A stretch of DNA of 64,000 bases from Pristionchus mayeri (Eukaryota; Nematoda; Chromadorea; Rhabditida; Neodiplogasteridae): the NCBI GenBank assembly GCA_036245805.1, contig BTRK01000004.1, forward strand, positions 33,217,541 to 33,281,540, read 5' to 3'. How positions within the stretch are numbered: the first letter of the stretch is position 1; each line of letters starts with the position of its first letter. The notes below the pieces were generated by a model. It did no database searches. It saw nothing but the letters and a program-made list of their open reading frames with translations, and had not been told where the DNA came from. Of the stretch, positions 6,801 to 20,600 are shown one piece after another. The position numbers and the translations under genes were made by a program.

Positions 6801-9800
6801 CGATTTCTGAGCTCACTCCCGACTTGGAGATTTGAGCAGCCGATTTCTGAGCTCACTCCGGACTTGGACATTTGAGCAGCTTATTTTTGAGGCAACCCCA
6901 GACTTGGACATTTGAGCAGCCGATTTTTGAGGCAACCCCAGACATGGACATTTGAGCAGCCGATTTCTGAGCTCACCCCCGCCTTGGACATTTGAGCAGC
7001 CGATTTCTGAGCTCACCCCCGCCTTGGACACTTGAGCAGCCGCTTCTGAGTTCACCCCCGCGTTGGACACTTGAGCAGCGGATTTCTGAGCTCACTCCGG
7101 ACTTGGACATTTGAGCAGCCGATTTTTGAGGCAACCCCAGACATGGAAATTTGAGCAGCCGATTTTTGAGGCAACCCCAGACATGGACATTTGAGCATCC
7201 GATTTCTTTGCTCACCCCCCGCCTAGGACATTTGAGCAGCCGATTTCTGAGCTCACTCCCGACTTGGACATTTGAGCAGCCGATTTTTGAGGCAACCCCA
7301 GACATGGACATTTGAGCAGCCGATTTCTGAGCTCACCCCCGCCTTGGACATTTGAGCAGCCGAATTCTGAGCTCACCCCCGCCTTGGACACTTGAGCAGC
7401 CGCTTCTGAGTTCACCCCCGCGTTGGACACTTGAGCAGCGGATTTCTGAGCTCACTCCCGACTTGGACATTTGGGCAGCCGATTTCTGAGCTCACTCCGG
7501 ACTTGGACATTTGATCAGCCGATTTTAGAGGCAGCCCCAGACATGGAAATTTGAGCAGCCGATTTCTGAGATCACCCCCGCCTTGGACACTTGAGCAGCC
7601 GATTTCTGAGCTCACTCCGGACTTGGACATTTGAGCAGCCGATTTTTGAGGCAACCCCAGACATGGACATTTGAGCAGCCGATTTTTGAGGCAACCCCAG
7701 ACATGGAAATTTGAGCAGCCGATTTCTGAGTTCACCCCCGCCTTGGACACTTGAGCAGCGGATTTCTGAGCTCACTCCGGACTTGGACATTTGAGCAGCC
7801 GATTTTTGAGCCAACCCCAGACTTGGACATTTGAGCAGCCGATTTTTGAATCAACCCCAGACATGGAAATTTGAGCAGCCGATTTTTGAGCCAACCCCAG
7901 ACTTGGACATTTGAGCAGCCGATTTTTGAATCAACCCCAGACATGGACATTTGAGCAGCCGATTTCTGAGCTCACCCCCGCCTTGGACACTTGAGCAGCG
8001 GATTTCTGAGCTCACTCCCGACTTGGACATTTGAGCAGCGGATTTCTGAGCTCACTCCGGACTTGGACATTTGAGCAGCCGATTTTTGAGGCAACCCCAG
8101 ACATGGAAATTTGAGCAGCCGATTTTTGAATCAACCCCAGACATGGACATTTGATCAGCCGATTTTTGAGGCAACCCCAGACATGGACACTTGAGCAGCC
8201 GATTTCTGAGCTCACTCCGGACTTGGACATTTGAGCAGCCGATTTTTGAGGCAACCCCAGACATGGACATTTGAGCAGCCGATTTTTGAGGCAACCCCAG
8301 ACATGGACATTTGAGCAGCCGATTTTTGAGGCAACCCCAGACATGGACACTTGAGCAGCCGATTTCTGAGCTCACTCCGGACTTGGACATTTGAGCAGCC
8401 GATTTTTGAGGCAACCCCAGACATGGACATTTGAGCAGCCGATTTTTGAGGCAACCCCAGACATGGACATTTGAGCAGCCGATTTTTGAGGCAACCCCAG
8501 ACATGGACACTTGAGCAGCCGATTTCGGAGCTCACTCCGGACTTGGACATTTGAGCAGCGGATTTCTGAGCTCACTCCGGACTTGGACATTTGAGCAGCC
8601 GATTTCTGAGCTCACTCCCGACTTGGACATTTGAGCAGCCAATTTTTGAGGCAACCCCAGACATGGACATTTGAGCAGCGGATTTCTGAGCTCACTCCCG
8701 ACTTGGACATTTGAGCATCCCATTTCTGGGCTCACCCCCGCCTTGGACACTTGAGCAGCCGCTTCTGAGTTCACCCCCGCGTTGGACACTTGAGCAGCGG
8801 ATTTCTGAGCTCAATCCGGACTTGGACATTTGAGCAGCCGATTTTTGAGGCAACCCCAGACATGGAAATTTGAGCAGCCGATTTTTGAGGCAACCCCAGA
8901 CATGGACATTTGAGCAGCCGATTTCTGAGCTCACTCCGGACTTGGACATTTGAGCAGCGGATTTCTGAGCTCACTCCGGACTTGGACATTTGAGCAGCGG
9001 ATTTCTGAGCTCACTCCGGACTTGGACATTTGAGCAGCCGATTTCTGAGCTCACTCCCGACTTGGACATTTGAGCAGCCAATTTTTGAGGCAACCCCAGA
9101 CATGGACATTTGAGCAGCGGATTTCTGAGCTCACTCCCGACTTGGACATTTGAGCATCCGATTTCTGGGCTCACCCCCGCCTTGGACACTTGAGCAGCCG
9201 CTTCTGAGTTCACCCCCGCGTTGGACACTTGAGCAGCGGATTTCTGAGCTCACTCCGGACTTGGACATTTGAGCAGCCGATTTTTGAGGCAACCCCAGAC
9301 ATGGAAATTTGAGCAGCCGATTTTTGAGGCAACCCCAGACATGGAAATTTGAGCAGCCGATTTTTGAGGCAACCCCAGACATGGACATTTGAGCAGCCGA
9401 TTTCGGAGCTCACTCCGGACTTGGACATTTGAGCAGCCGATTTCTGAGCTCACTCCGGACTTGGACATTTGAGCAGCGGATTTCTGAGCTCACTCCGGAC
9501 TTGGACATTTGAGCAGCGGATTTCTGAGCTCACTCCGGACTTGGACATTTGAGCAGCCGATTTCTGAGCTCACTCCGGACTTGGACATTTGAGCAGCCGA
9601 TTTCTGAGCTCACTCCCGACTTGGACATTTGAGCAGCCAATTTTTGAGGCAACCCCAGACATGGACATTTGAGCAGCGGATTTCTGAGCTCACTCCCGAC
9701 TTGGACATTTGAGCATCCGATTTCTGGGCTCACCCCCGCCTTGGACACTTGAGCAGCCGCTTCTGAGTTCACCCCCGCGTTGGACACTTGAGCAGCGGAT

Positions 9801-12800
9801 TTCTGAGCTCACTCCGGACTTGGACATTTGAGCAGCCGATTTTTGAGGCAACCCCAGACATGGAAATTTGAGCAGCCGATTTTTGAGGCAACCCCAGACA
9901 TGGACATTTGAGCAGCCGATTTCTGAGCTCACTCCGGACTTGGACATTTGAGCAGCGGATTTCTGAGCTCACTCCGGACTTGGACATTTGAGCAGCCGAT
10001 TTCTGAGCTCACTCCCGACTTGGACATTTGAGCAGCCAATTTTTGAGGCAACCCCAGACATGGACATTTGAGCAGCGGATTTCTGAGCTCACTCCCGACT
10101 TGGACATTTGAGCATCCGATTTCTGGGCTCACCCCCGCCTTGGACACTTGAGCAGCCGCTTCTGAGTTCACCCCCGCGTTGGACACTTGAGCAGCGGATT
10201 TCTGAGCTCACTCCGGACTTGGACATTTGAGCAGCCGATTTTTGAGGCAACCCCAGACATGGAAATTTGAGCAGCCGATTTTTGAGGCAACCCCAGACAT
10301 GGACATTTGAGCAGCCGATTTCTGAGCTCACCCCCGCCTTGGACATTTGAGCAGCCGATTTCTGAGCTCACCCCCGCCTTGGACACTTGAGCAGCCGCTT
10401 CTGAGTTCACCCCCGCGTTGGACACTTGAGCAGCGGATTTCTGAGCTCACTCCCGACTTGGACATTTGGGCAGCCGATTTCTGAGCTCACTCCGGACTTG
10501 GACATTTGATCAGCCGATTTTAGAGGCAGCCCCAGACATGGAAATTTGAGCAGCCGATTTCTGAGATCACCCCCGCCTTGGACACTTGAGCAGCCGATTT
10601 CTGAGCTCACTCCGGACTTGGACATTTGAGCAGCCGATTTTTGAGGCAACCCCAGACATGGACATTTGAGCAGCCGATTTTTGAGGCAACCCCAGACATG
10701 GAAATTTGAGCAGCCGATTTCTGAGTTCTCCCCCGCCTTGGACACTTGAGCAGCGGATTTCTGAGCTCACTCCGGACTTGGACATTTGAGCAGCCGATTT
10801 TTGAGCCAACCCCAGACTTGGACATTTGAGCAGCCGATTTTTGAATCAACCCCAGACATGGAAATTTGAGCAGCCGATTTTTGAGCCAACCCCAGACTTG
10901 GACATTTGAGCAGCCGATTTTTGAATCAACCCCAGACATGGACATTTGAGCAGCCGATTTCTGAGCTCACCCCCGCCTTGGACACTTGAGCAGCGGATTT
11001 CTGAGCTCACTCCCGACTTGGACATTTGAGCAGCGGATTTCTGAGCTCACTCCGGACTTGGACATTTGAGCAGCCGATTTTTGAGGCAACCCCAGACATG
11101 GAAATTTGAGCAGCCGATTTTTGAATCAACCCCAGACATGGACATTTGATCAGCCGATTTTTGAGGCAACCCCAGACATGGACACTTGAGCAGCCGATTT
11201 CTGAGCTCACTCCCGACTTGGAGATTTGAGCAGCCGATTTCTGAGCTCACTCCGGACTTGGACATTTGAGCAGCTTATTTTTGAGGCAACCCCAGACTTG
11301 GACATTTGAGCAGCCGATTTTTGAGGCAACCCCAGACATGGACATTTGAGCAGCCGATTTCTGAGCTCACCCCCGCCTTGGACATTTGAGCAGCCGATTT
11401 CTGAGCTCACCCCCGCCTTGGACACTTGAGCAGCCGCTTCTGAGTTCACCCCCGCGTTGGACACTTGAGCAGCGGATTTCTGAGCTCACTCCGGACTTGG
11501 ACATTTGAGCAGCCGATTTTTGAGGCAACCCCAGACATGGAAATTTGAGCAGCCGATTTTTGAGGCAACCCCAGACATGGACATTTGAGCAGCCGATTTC
11601 TTTGCTCACCCCCCGCCTAGGACATTTGAGCAGCCGATTTCTGAGCTCACTCCCGACTTGGACATTTGAGCAGCCAATTTTTGAGGCAACCCCAGACATG
11701 GACATTTGAGCAGCGGATTTCTGAGCTCACTCCCGACTTGGACACTTGAGCAGCGGATTTCTGAGCTCACTCCGGACTTGGACATTTGAGCAGCCGATTT
11801 TTGAGGCAACCCCAGACATGGAAATTTGAGCAGCCGATTTTTGAGGCAACCCCAGACATGGACATTTGAGCAGCCGATTTCTGAGCTCACCCCCGCCTTG
11901 GACATTTGAGCAGCCGATTTCTGAGCTCACCCCCGCCTTGGACACTTGAGCAGCCGCTTCTGAGTTCACCCCCGCGTTGGACACTTGAGCAGCGGATTTC
12001 TGAGCTCACTCCCGACTTGGACATTTGGGCAGCCGATTTCTGAGCTCACTCCGGACTTGGACATTTGATCAGCCGATTTTAGAGGCAGCCCCAGACATGG
12101 AAATTTGAGCAGCCGATTTCTGAGATCACCCCCGCCTTGGACACTTGAGCAGCCGATTTCTGAGCTCACTCCGGACTTGGACATTTGAGCAGCCGATTTT
12201 TGAGGCAACCCCAGACATGGACATTTGAGCAGCCGATTTTTGAGGCAACCCCAGACATGGAAATTTGAGCAGCCGATTTCTGAGTTCACCCCCGCCTTGG
12301 ACACTTGAGCAGCGGATTTCTGAGCTCACTCCGGACTTGGACATTTGAGCAGCCGATTTTTGAGCCAACCCCAGACTTGGACATTTGAGCAGCCGATTTT
12401 TGAATCAACCCCAGACATGGAAATTTGAGCAGCCGATTTTTGAGCCAACCCCAGACTTGGACATTTGAGCAGCCGATTTTTGAATCAACCCCAGACATGG
12501 ACATTTGAGCAGCCGATTTCTGAGCTCACCCCCGCCTTGGACACTTGAGCAGCGGATTTCTGAGCTCACTCCCGACTTGGACATTTGGGCAGCCGATTTC
12601 TGAGCTCACTCCGGACTTGGACATTTGATCAGCCGATTTTAGAGGCAGCCCCAGACATGGAAATTTGAGCAGCCGATTTCTGAGATCACCCCCGCCTTGG
12701 ACACTTGAGCAGCCGATTTCTGAGCTCACTCCGGACTTGGACATTTGAGCAGCCGATTTTTGAGGCAACCCCAGACATGGACATTTGAGCAGCCGATTTT

Positions 12801-15800
12801 TGAGGCAACCCCAGACATGGAAATTTGAGCAGCCGATTTCTGAGTTCACCCCCGCCTTGGACACTTGAGCAGCGGATTTCTGAGCTCACTCCGGACTTGG
12901 ACATTTGAGCAGCCGATTTTTGAGCCAACCCCAGACTTGGACATTTGAGCAGCCGATTTTTGAATCAACCCCAGACATGGAAATTTGAGCAGCCGATTTT
13001 TGAGCCAACCCCAGACTTGGACATTTGAGCAGCCGATTTTTGAATCAACCCCAGACATGGACATTTGAGCAGCCGATTTCTGAGCTCACCCCCGCCTTGG
13101 ACACTTGAGCAGCGGATTTCTGAGCTCACTCCCGACTTGGACATTTGAGCAGCGGATTTCTGAGCTCACTCCGGACTTGGACATTTGAGCAGCCGATTTT
13201 TGAGGCAACCCCAGACATGGAAATTTGAGCAGCCGATTTTTGAATCAACCCCAGACATGGACATTTGATCAGCCGATTTTTGAGGCAACCCCAGACATGG
13301 ACACTTGAGCAGCCGATTTCTGAGCTCACTCCGGACTTGGACATTTGAGCAGCCGATTTTTGAGGCAACCCCAGACATGGACATTTGAGCAGCCGATTTT
13401 TGAGGCAACCCCAGACATGGACATTTGAGCAGCCGATTTTTGAGGCAACCCCAGACATGGACACTTGAGCAGCCGATTTCGGAGCTCACTCCGGACTTGG
13501 ACATTTGAGCAGCGGATTTCTGAGCTCACTCCGGACTTGGACATTTGAGCAGCCGATTTCTGAGCTCACTCCCGACTTGGACATTTGAGCAGCCAATTTT
13601 TGAGGCAACCCCAGACATGGACATTTGAGCAGCGGATTTCTGAGCTCACTCCCGACTTGGACATTTGAGCATCCCATTTCTGGGCTCACCCCCGCCTTGG
13701 ACACTTGAGCAGCCGCTTCTGAGTTCACCCCCGCGTTGGACACTTGAGCAGCGGATTTCTGAGCTCAATCCGGACTTGGACATTTGAGCAGCCGATTTTT
13801 GAGGCAACCCCAGACATGGAAATTTGAGCAGCCGATTTTTGAGGCAACCCCAGACATGGACATTTGAGCAGCCGATTTCTGAGCTCACTCCGGACTTGGA
13901 CATTTGAGCAGCGGATTTCTGAGCTCACTCCGGACTTGGACATTTGAGCAGCGGATTTCTGAGCTCACTCCCGACTTGGACATTTGAGCAGCCAATTTTT
14001 GAGGCAACCCCAGACATGGACATTTGAGCAGCGGATTTCTGAGCTCACTCCCGACTTGGACATTTGAGCATCCGATTTCTGGGCTCACCCCCGCCTTGGA
14101 CACTTGAGCAGCCGCTTCTGAGTTCACCCCCGCGTTGGACACTTGAGCAGCGGATTTCTGAGCTCACTCCGGACTTGGACATTTGAGCAGCCGATTTTTG
14201 AGGCAACCCCAGACATGGAAATTTGAGCAGCCGATTTTTGAGGCAACCCCAGACATGGACATTTGAGCAGCCGATTTCGGAGCTCACTCCGGACTTGGAC
14301 ATTTGAGCAGCCGATTTCTGAGCTCACTCCGGACTTGGACATTTGAGCAGCGGATTTCTGAGCTCACTCCGGACTTGGACATTTGAGCAGCGGATTTCTG
14401 AGCTCACTCCGGACTTGGACATTTGAGCAGCCGATTTCTGAGCTCACTCCGGACTTGGACATTTGAGCAGCCGATTTCTGAGCTCACTCCCGACTTGGAC
14501 ATTTGAGCAGCCAATTTTTGAGGCAACCCCAGACATGGACATTTGAGCAGCGGATTTCTGAGCTCACTCCCGACTTGGACATTTGAGCATCCGATTTCTG
14601 GGCTCACCCCCGCCTTGGACACTTGAGCAGCCGCTTCTGAGTTCACCCCCGCGTTGGACACTTGAGCAGCGGATTTCTGAGCTCACTCCGGACTTGGACA
14701 TTTGAGCAGCCGATTTTTGAGGCAACCCCAGACATGGAAATTTGAGCAGCCGATTTTTGAGGCAACCCCAGACATGGACATTTGAGCAGCCGATTTCTGA
14801 GCTCACTCCGGACTTGGACATTTGAGCAGCGGATTTCTGAGCTCACTCCGGACTTGGACATTTGAGCAGCCGATTTCTGAGCTCACTCCCGACTTGGACA
14901 TTTGAGCAGCCAATTTTTGAGGCAACCCCAGACATGGACATTTGAGCAGCGGATTTCTGAGCTCACTCCCGACTTGGACATTTGAGCATCCGATTTCTGG
15001 GCTCACCCCCGCCTTGGACACTTGAGCAGCCGCTTCTGAGTTCACCCCCGCGTTGGACACTTGAGCAGCGGATTTCTGAGCTCACTCCGGACTTGGACAC
15101 TTGAGCAGCCGATTTTTGAGGCAACCCCAGACATGGAAATTTGAGCAGCCGATTTTTGAGGCAACCCCAGACATGGACATTTGAGCAGCCGATTTCGGAG
15201 CTCACTCCGGACTTGGACATTTGAGCAGCGGATTTCTGAGCTCACTCCGGACTTGGACATTTGAGCAGCCGATTTCTGAGCTCACTCCCGACTTGGACAT
15301 TTGAGCAGCCAATTTTTGAGGCAACCCCAGACATGGACATTTGAGCAGCGGATTTCTGAGCTCACTCCGGACTTGGACATTTGAGCAGCCGATTTCTGAG
15401 CTCACTCCCGACTTGGACATTTGAGCAGCCAATTTTTGAGGCAACCCCAGACATGGACATTTGAGCAGCGGATTTCTGAGCTCACTCCCGACTTGGACAT
15501 TTGAGCATCCGATTTCTGGGCTCACCCCCGCCTTGGACACTTGAGCAGCCGCTTCTGAGTTCACCCCCGCGTTGGACACTTGAGCAGCGGATTTCTGAGC
15601 TCACTCCGGACTTGGACATTTGAGCAGCCGATTTTTGAGGCAACCCCAGACATGGAAATTTGAGCAGCCGATTTTTGAGGCAACCCCAGACATGGACATT
15701 TGAGCAGCCGATTTCTGAGCTCACTCCGGACTTGGACATTTGAGCAGCCGATTTCTGAGCTCACTCCCGACTTGGACATTTGAGCAGCCAATTTTTGAGG

Positions 15801-17600
15801 CAACCCCAGACATGGACATTTGAGCAGCGGATTTCTGAGCTCACTCCCGACTTGGACATTTGAGCATCCGATTTCTGGGCTCACCCCCGCCTTGGACACT
15901 TGAGCAGCCGCTTCTGAGTTCACCCCCGCGTTGGACACTTGAGCAGCGGATTTCTGAGCTCACTCCGGACTTGGACATTTGAGCAGCCGATTTTTGAGGC
16001 AACCCCAGACATGGAAATTTGAGCAGCCGATTTTTGAGGCAACCCCATACATGGACATTTGAGCAGCCGATTTCGGAGCTCACTCCGGACTTGGACATTT
16101 GAGCAGCGGATTTCTGAGCTCACTCCGGACTTGGACATTTGAGCAGCCAATTTTTGAGGCAACCCCAGACATGGACATTTGAGCAGCCGATTTCTGAGCT
16201 CACTCCGGACTTGGACATTTGAGCAGCGGATTTCTGAGCTCACTCCGGACTTGGACATTTGAGCAGCGGATTTCTGAGCTCACTCCGGACTTGGACATTT
16301 GAGCAGCCGATTTCTGAGCTCACTCCGGACTTGGACATTTGAGCAGCGGATTTCTGAGCTCACTCCGGACTTGGACATTTGAGCAGCCGATTTCTGAGCT
16401 CACTCCCGACTTGGACATTTGAGCAGCCAATTTTTGAGGCAACCCCAGACATGGACATTTGAGCAGCGGATTTCTGAGCTCACTCCCGACTTGGACATTT
16501 GAGCATCCGATTTCTGGGCTCACCCCCGCCTTGGACACTTGAGCAGCCGCTTCTCAGTTCACCCCCGCGTTGGACACTTGAGCAGCGGATTTCTGAGCTC
16601 ACTCCGGACTTGGACATTTGAGCAGCCGATTTTTGAGGCAACCCCAGACATGGAAATTTGAGCAGCCGATTTTTGAGGCAACCCCAGACATGGACATTTG
16701 AGCAGCCGATTTCTGAGCTCACTCCGGACTTGGACATTTGAGCAGCGGATTTCTGAGCTCACTCCGGACTTGGACATTTGAGCAGCCGATTTCTGAGCTC
16801 ACTCCCGACTTGGACATTTGAGCAGCCAATTTTTGAGGCAACCCCAGACATGGACATTTGAGCAGCGGATTTCTGAGCTCACTCCCGACTTGGACATTTG
16901 AGCATCCGATTTCTGGGCTCACCCCCGCCTTGGACACTTGAGCAGCCGCTTCTGAGTTCACCCCCGCGTTGGACACTTGAGCAGCGGATTTCTGAGCTCA
17001 CTCCGGACTTGGACATTTGAGCAGCCGATTTTTGAGGCAACCCCAGACATGGACATTTGAGCAGCGGATTTCTGAGCTCACTCCCGACTTGGACATTTGA
17101 GCATCCGATTTCTGGGCTCACCCCCGCCTTGGACACTTGAGCAGCCGCTTCTGAGTTCACCCCCGCGTTGGACACTTGAGCAGCGGATTTCTGAGCTCAC
17201 TCCGGACTTGGACACTTGAGCAGCCGCTTCTGAGTTCACCCCCGCGTTGGACACTTGAGCAGCGGATTTCTGAGCTCACTCCGGACTTGGACATTTGAGC
17301 AGCCGATTTTTGAGGCAACCCCAGACATGGAAATTTGAGCAGCCGATTTTTGAGGCAACCCCATACATGGACATTTGAGCAGCCGATTTCGGAGCTCACT
17401 CCGGACTTGGACATTTGAGCAGCGGATTTCTGAGCTCACTCCGGACTTGGACATTTGAGCAGCCAATTTTTGAGGCAACCCCAGACATGGACATTTGAGC
17501 AGCCGATTTCTGAGCTCACTCCGGACTTGGACATTTGAGCAGCGGATTTCTGAGCTCACTCCGGACTTGGACATTTGAGCAGCGGATTTCTGAGCTCACT
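3845..17600. repeat. Satellite zone 1: mixed A/B units with 39- and 41-bp marker units
   Basis: The zone is rich in 39-bp units (example 4565-4603, GCTTCTGAGTTC then CGCGTTGGACAC). It also has three 41-bp units containing TTTGCTCACCCCCC and CCTAGG, near 4724, 7200 and 11594. Class B variants include GAGCCAACCCC and GAATCAACCCC (for example 6440-6600), and TTAGAGGCAGCCCC preceded by GATCAGCC. These rare forms recur in the same order in several places and so mark duplicated multi-unit blocks. Confidence 0.85.
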
Positions 17601-20600
17601 CCGGACTTGGACATTTGAGCAGCCGATTTCTGAGCTCACTCCGGACTTGGACATTTGAGCAGCGGATTTCTGAGCTCACTCCGGACTTGGACATTTGAGC
17701 AGCCGATTTCTGAGCTCACTCCCGACTTGGACATTTGAGCAGCCAATTTTTGAGGCAACCCCAGACATGGACATTTGAGCAGCGGATTTCTGAGCTCACT
17801 CCCGACTTGGACATTTGAGCATCCGATTTCTGGGCTCACCCCCGCCTTGGACACTTGAGCAGCCGCTTCTGAGTTCACCCCCGCGTTGGACACTTGAGCA
17901 GCGGATTTCTGAGCTCAATCCGGACTTGGACATTTGAGCAGCCGATTTTTGAGGCAACCCCAGACATGGAAATTTGAGCAGCCGATTTTTGAGGCAACCC
18001 CAGACATGGACATTTGAGCAGCCGATTTCTGAGCTCACTCCGGACTTGGACATTTGAGCAGCGGATTTCTGAGCTCACTCCGGACTTGGACATTTGAGCA
18101 GCGGATTTCTGAGCTCACTCCGGACTTGGACATTTGAGCAGCCGATTTCTGAGCTCACTCCGGACTTGGACATTTGAGCAGCGGATTTCTGAGCTCACTC
18201 CGGACTTGGACATTTGAGCAGCCGATTTCTGAGCTCACTCCCGACTTGGACATTTGAGCAGCCAATTTTTGAGGCAACCCCAGACATGGACATTTGAGCA
18301 GCGGATTTCTGAGCTCACTTCCGACTTGGACATTTGAGCATCCGATTTCTGGGCTCACCCCCGCCTTGGACACTTGAGCAGCCGCTTCTGAGTTCACCCC
18401 CGCGTTGGACACTTGAGCAGCGGATTTCTGAGCTCACTCCGGACTTGGACATTTGAGCAGCCGATTTTTGAGGCAACCCCAGACATGGAAATTTGAGCAG
18501 CCGATTTTTGAGGCAACCCCAGACATGGAAATTTGAGCAGCCGATTTTTGAGGCAACCCCAGACATGGACATTTGAGCAGCCGATTTCTGAGCTCACTCC
18601 GGACTTGGACATTTGAGCAGCGGATTTCTGAGCTCACTCCGGACTTGGACATTTGAGCAGCGGATTTCTGAGCTCACTCCGGACTTGGACATTTGAGCAG
18701 CCGATTTCTGAGCTCACTCCGGACTTGGACATTTGAGCAGCGGATTTCTGAGCTCACTCCGGACTTGGACATTTGAGCAGCCAATTTTTGAGGCAACCCC
18801 AGACATGGACATTTGAGCAGCGGATTTCTGAGCTCACTCCCGACTTGGACATTTGAGCATCCGATTTCTGGGCTCACCCCCGCCTTGGACACTTGAGCAG
18901 CCGCTTCTGAGTTCACCCCCGCGTTGGACACTTGAGCAGCGGATTTCTGAGCTCAATCCGGACTTGGACATTTGAGCAGCGGATTTCTGAGCTCACTCCG
19001 GACTTGGACATTTGAGCAGCCAATTTTTGAGGCAACCCCAGACATGGAAATTTGAGCAGCCGATTTTTGAGGCAACCCCAGACATGGACATTTGAGCAGC
19101 CGATTTTTGAGGCAACCCCAGACATGGACATTTGAGCAGCCGATTTTTGAGGCAACCCCAGACATGGACACTTGAGCAGCCGATTTCGGAGCTCACTCCG
19201 GACTTGGACATTTGAGCAGCGGATTTCTGAGCTCACTCCGGACTTGGACATTTGAGCAGCCGATTTCTGAGCTCACTCCCGACTTGGACATTTGAGCAGC
19301 CAATTTTTGAGGCAACCCCAGACATGGACATTTGAGCAGCGGATTTCTGAGCTCACTCCCGACTTGGACATTTGAGCATCCGATTTCTGGGCTCACCCCC
19401 GCCTTGGACACTTGAGCAGCCGCTTCTGAGTTCACCCCCGCGTTGGACACTTGAGCAGCGGATTTCTGAGCTCAATCCGGACTTGGACATTTGAGCAGCC
19501 GATTTTTGAGGCAACCCCAGACATGGAAATTTGAGCAGCCGATTTTTGAGGCAACCCCAGACATGGACATTTGAGCAGCCGATTTCTGAGCTCACTCCGG
19601 ACTTGGACATTTGAGCAGCGGATTTCTGAGCTCACTCCGGACTTGGACATTTGAGCAGCGGATTTCTGAGCTCACTCCGGACTTGGACATTTGAGCAGCC
19701 GATTTCTGAGCTCACTCCGGACTTGGACATTTGAGCAGCGGATTTCTGAGCTCACTCCGGACTTGGACATTTGAGCAGCCGATTTCTGAGCTCACTCCCG
19801 ACTTGGACATTTGAGCAGCCAATTTTTGAGGCAACCCCAGACATGGACATTTGAGCAGCGGATTTCTGAGCTCACTTCCGACTTGGACATTTGAGCATCC
19901 GATTTCTGGGCTCACCCCCGCCTTGGACACTTGAGCAGCCGCTTCTGAGTTCACCCCCGCGTTGGACACTTGAGCAGCGGATTTCTGAGCTCACTCCGGA
20001 CTTGGACATTTGAGCAGCCGATTTTTGAGGCAACCCCAGACATGGAAATTTGAGCAGCCGATTTTTGAGGCAACCCCAGACATGGAAATTTGAGCAGCCG
20101 ATTTTTGAGGCAACCCCAGACATGGACATTTGAGCAGCCGATTTTTGAGGCAACCCCAGACATGGACACTTGAGCAGCCGATTTCGGAGCTCACTCCGGA
20201 CTTGGACATTTGAGCAGCGGATTTCTGAGCTCACTCCGGACTTGGACATTTGAGCAGCCGATTTCTGAGCTCACTCCCGACTTGGACATTTGAGCAGCCA
20301 ATTTTTGAGGCAACCCCAGACATGGACATTTGAGCAGCGGATTTCTGAGCTCACTCCCGACTTGGACATTTGAGCATCCGATTTCTGGGCTCACCCCCGC
20401 CTTGGACACTTGAGCAGCCGCTTCTGAGTTCACCCCCGCGTTGGACACTTGAGCAGCGGATTTCTGAGCTCAATCCGGACTTGGACATTTGAGCAGCCGA
20501 TTTTTGAGGCAACCCCAGACATGGAAATTTGAGCAGCCGATTTTTGAGGCAACCCCAGACATGGACATTTGAGCAGCCGATTTCTGAGCTCACTCCGGAC

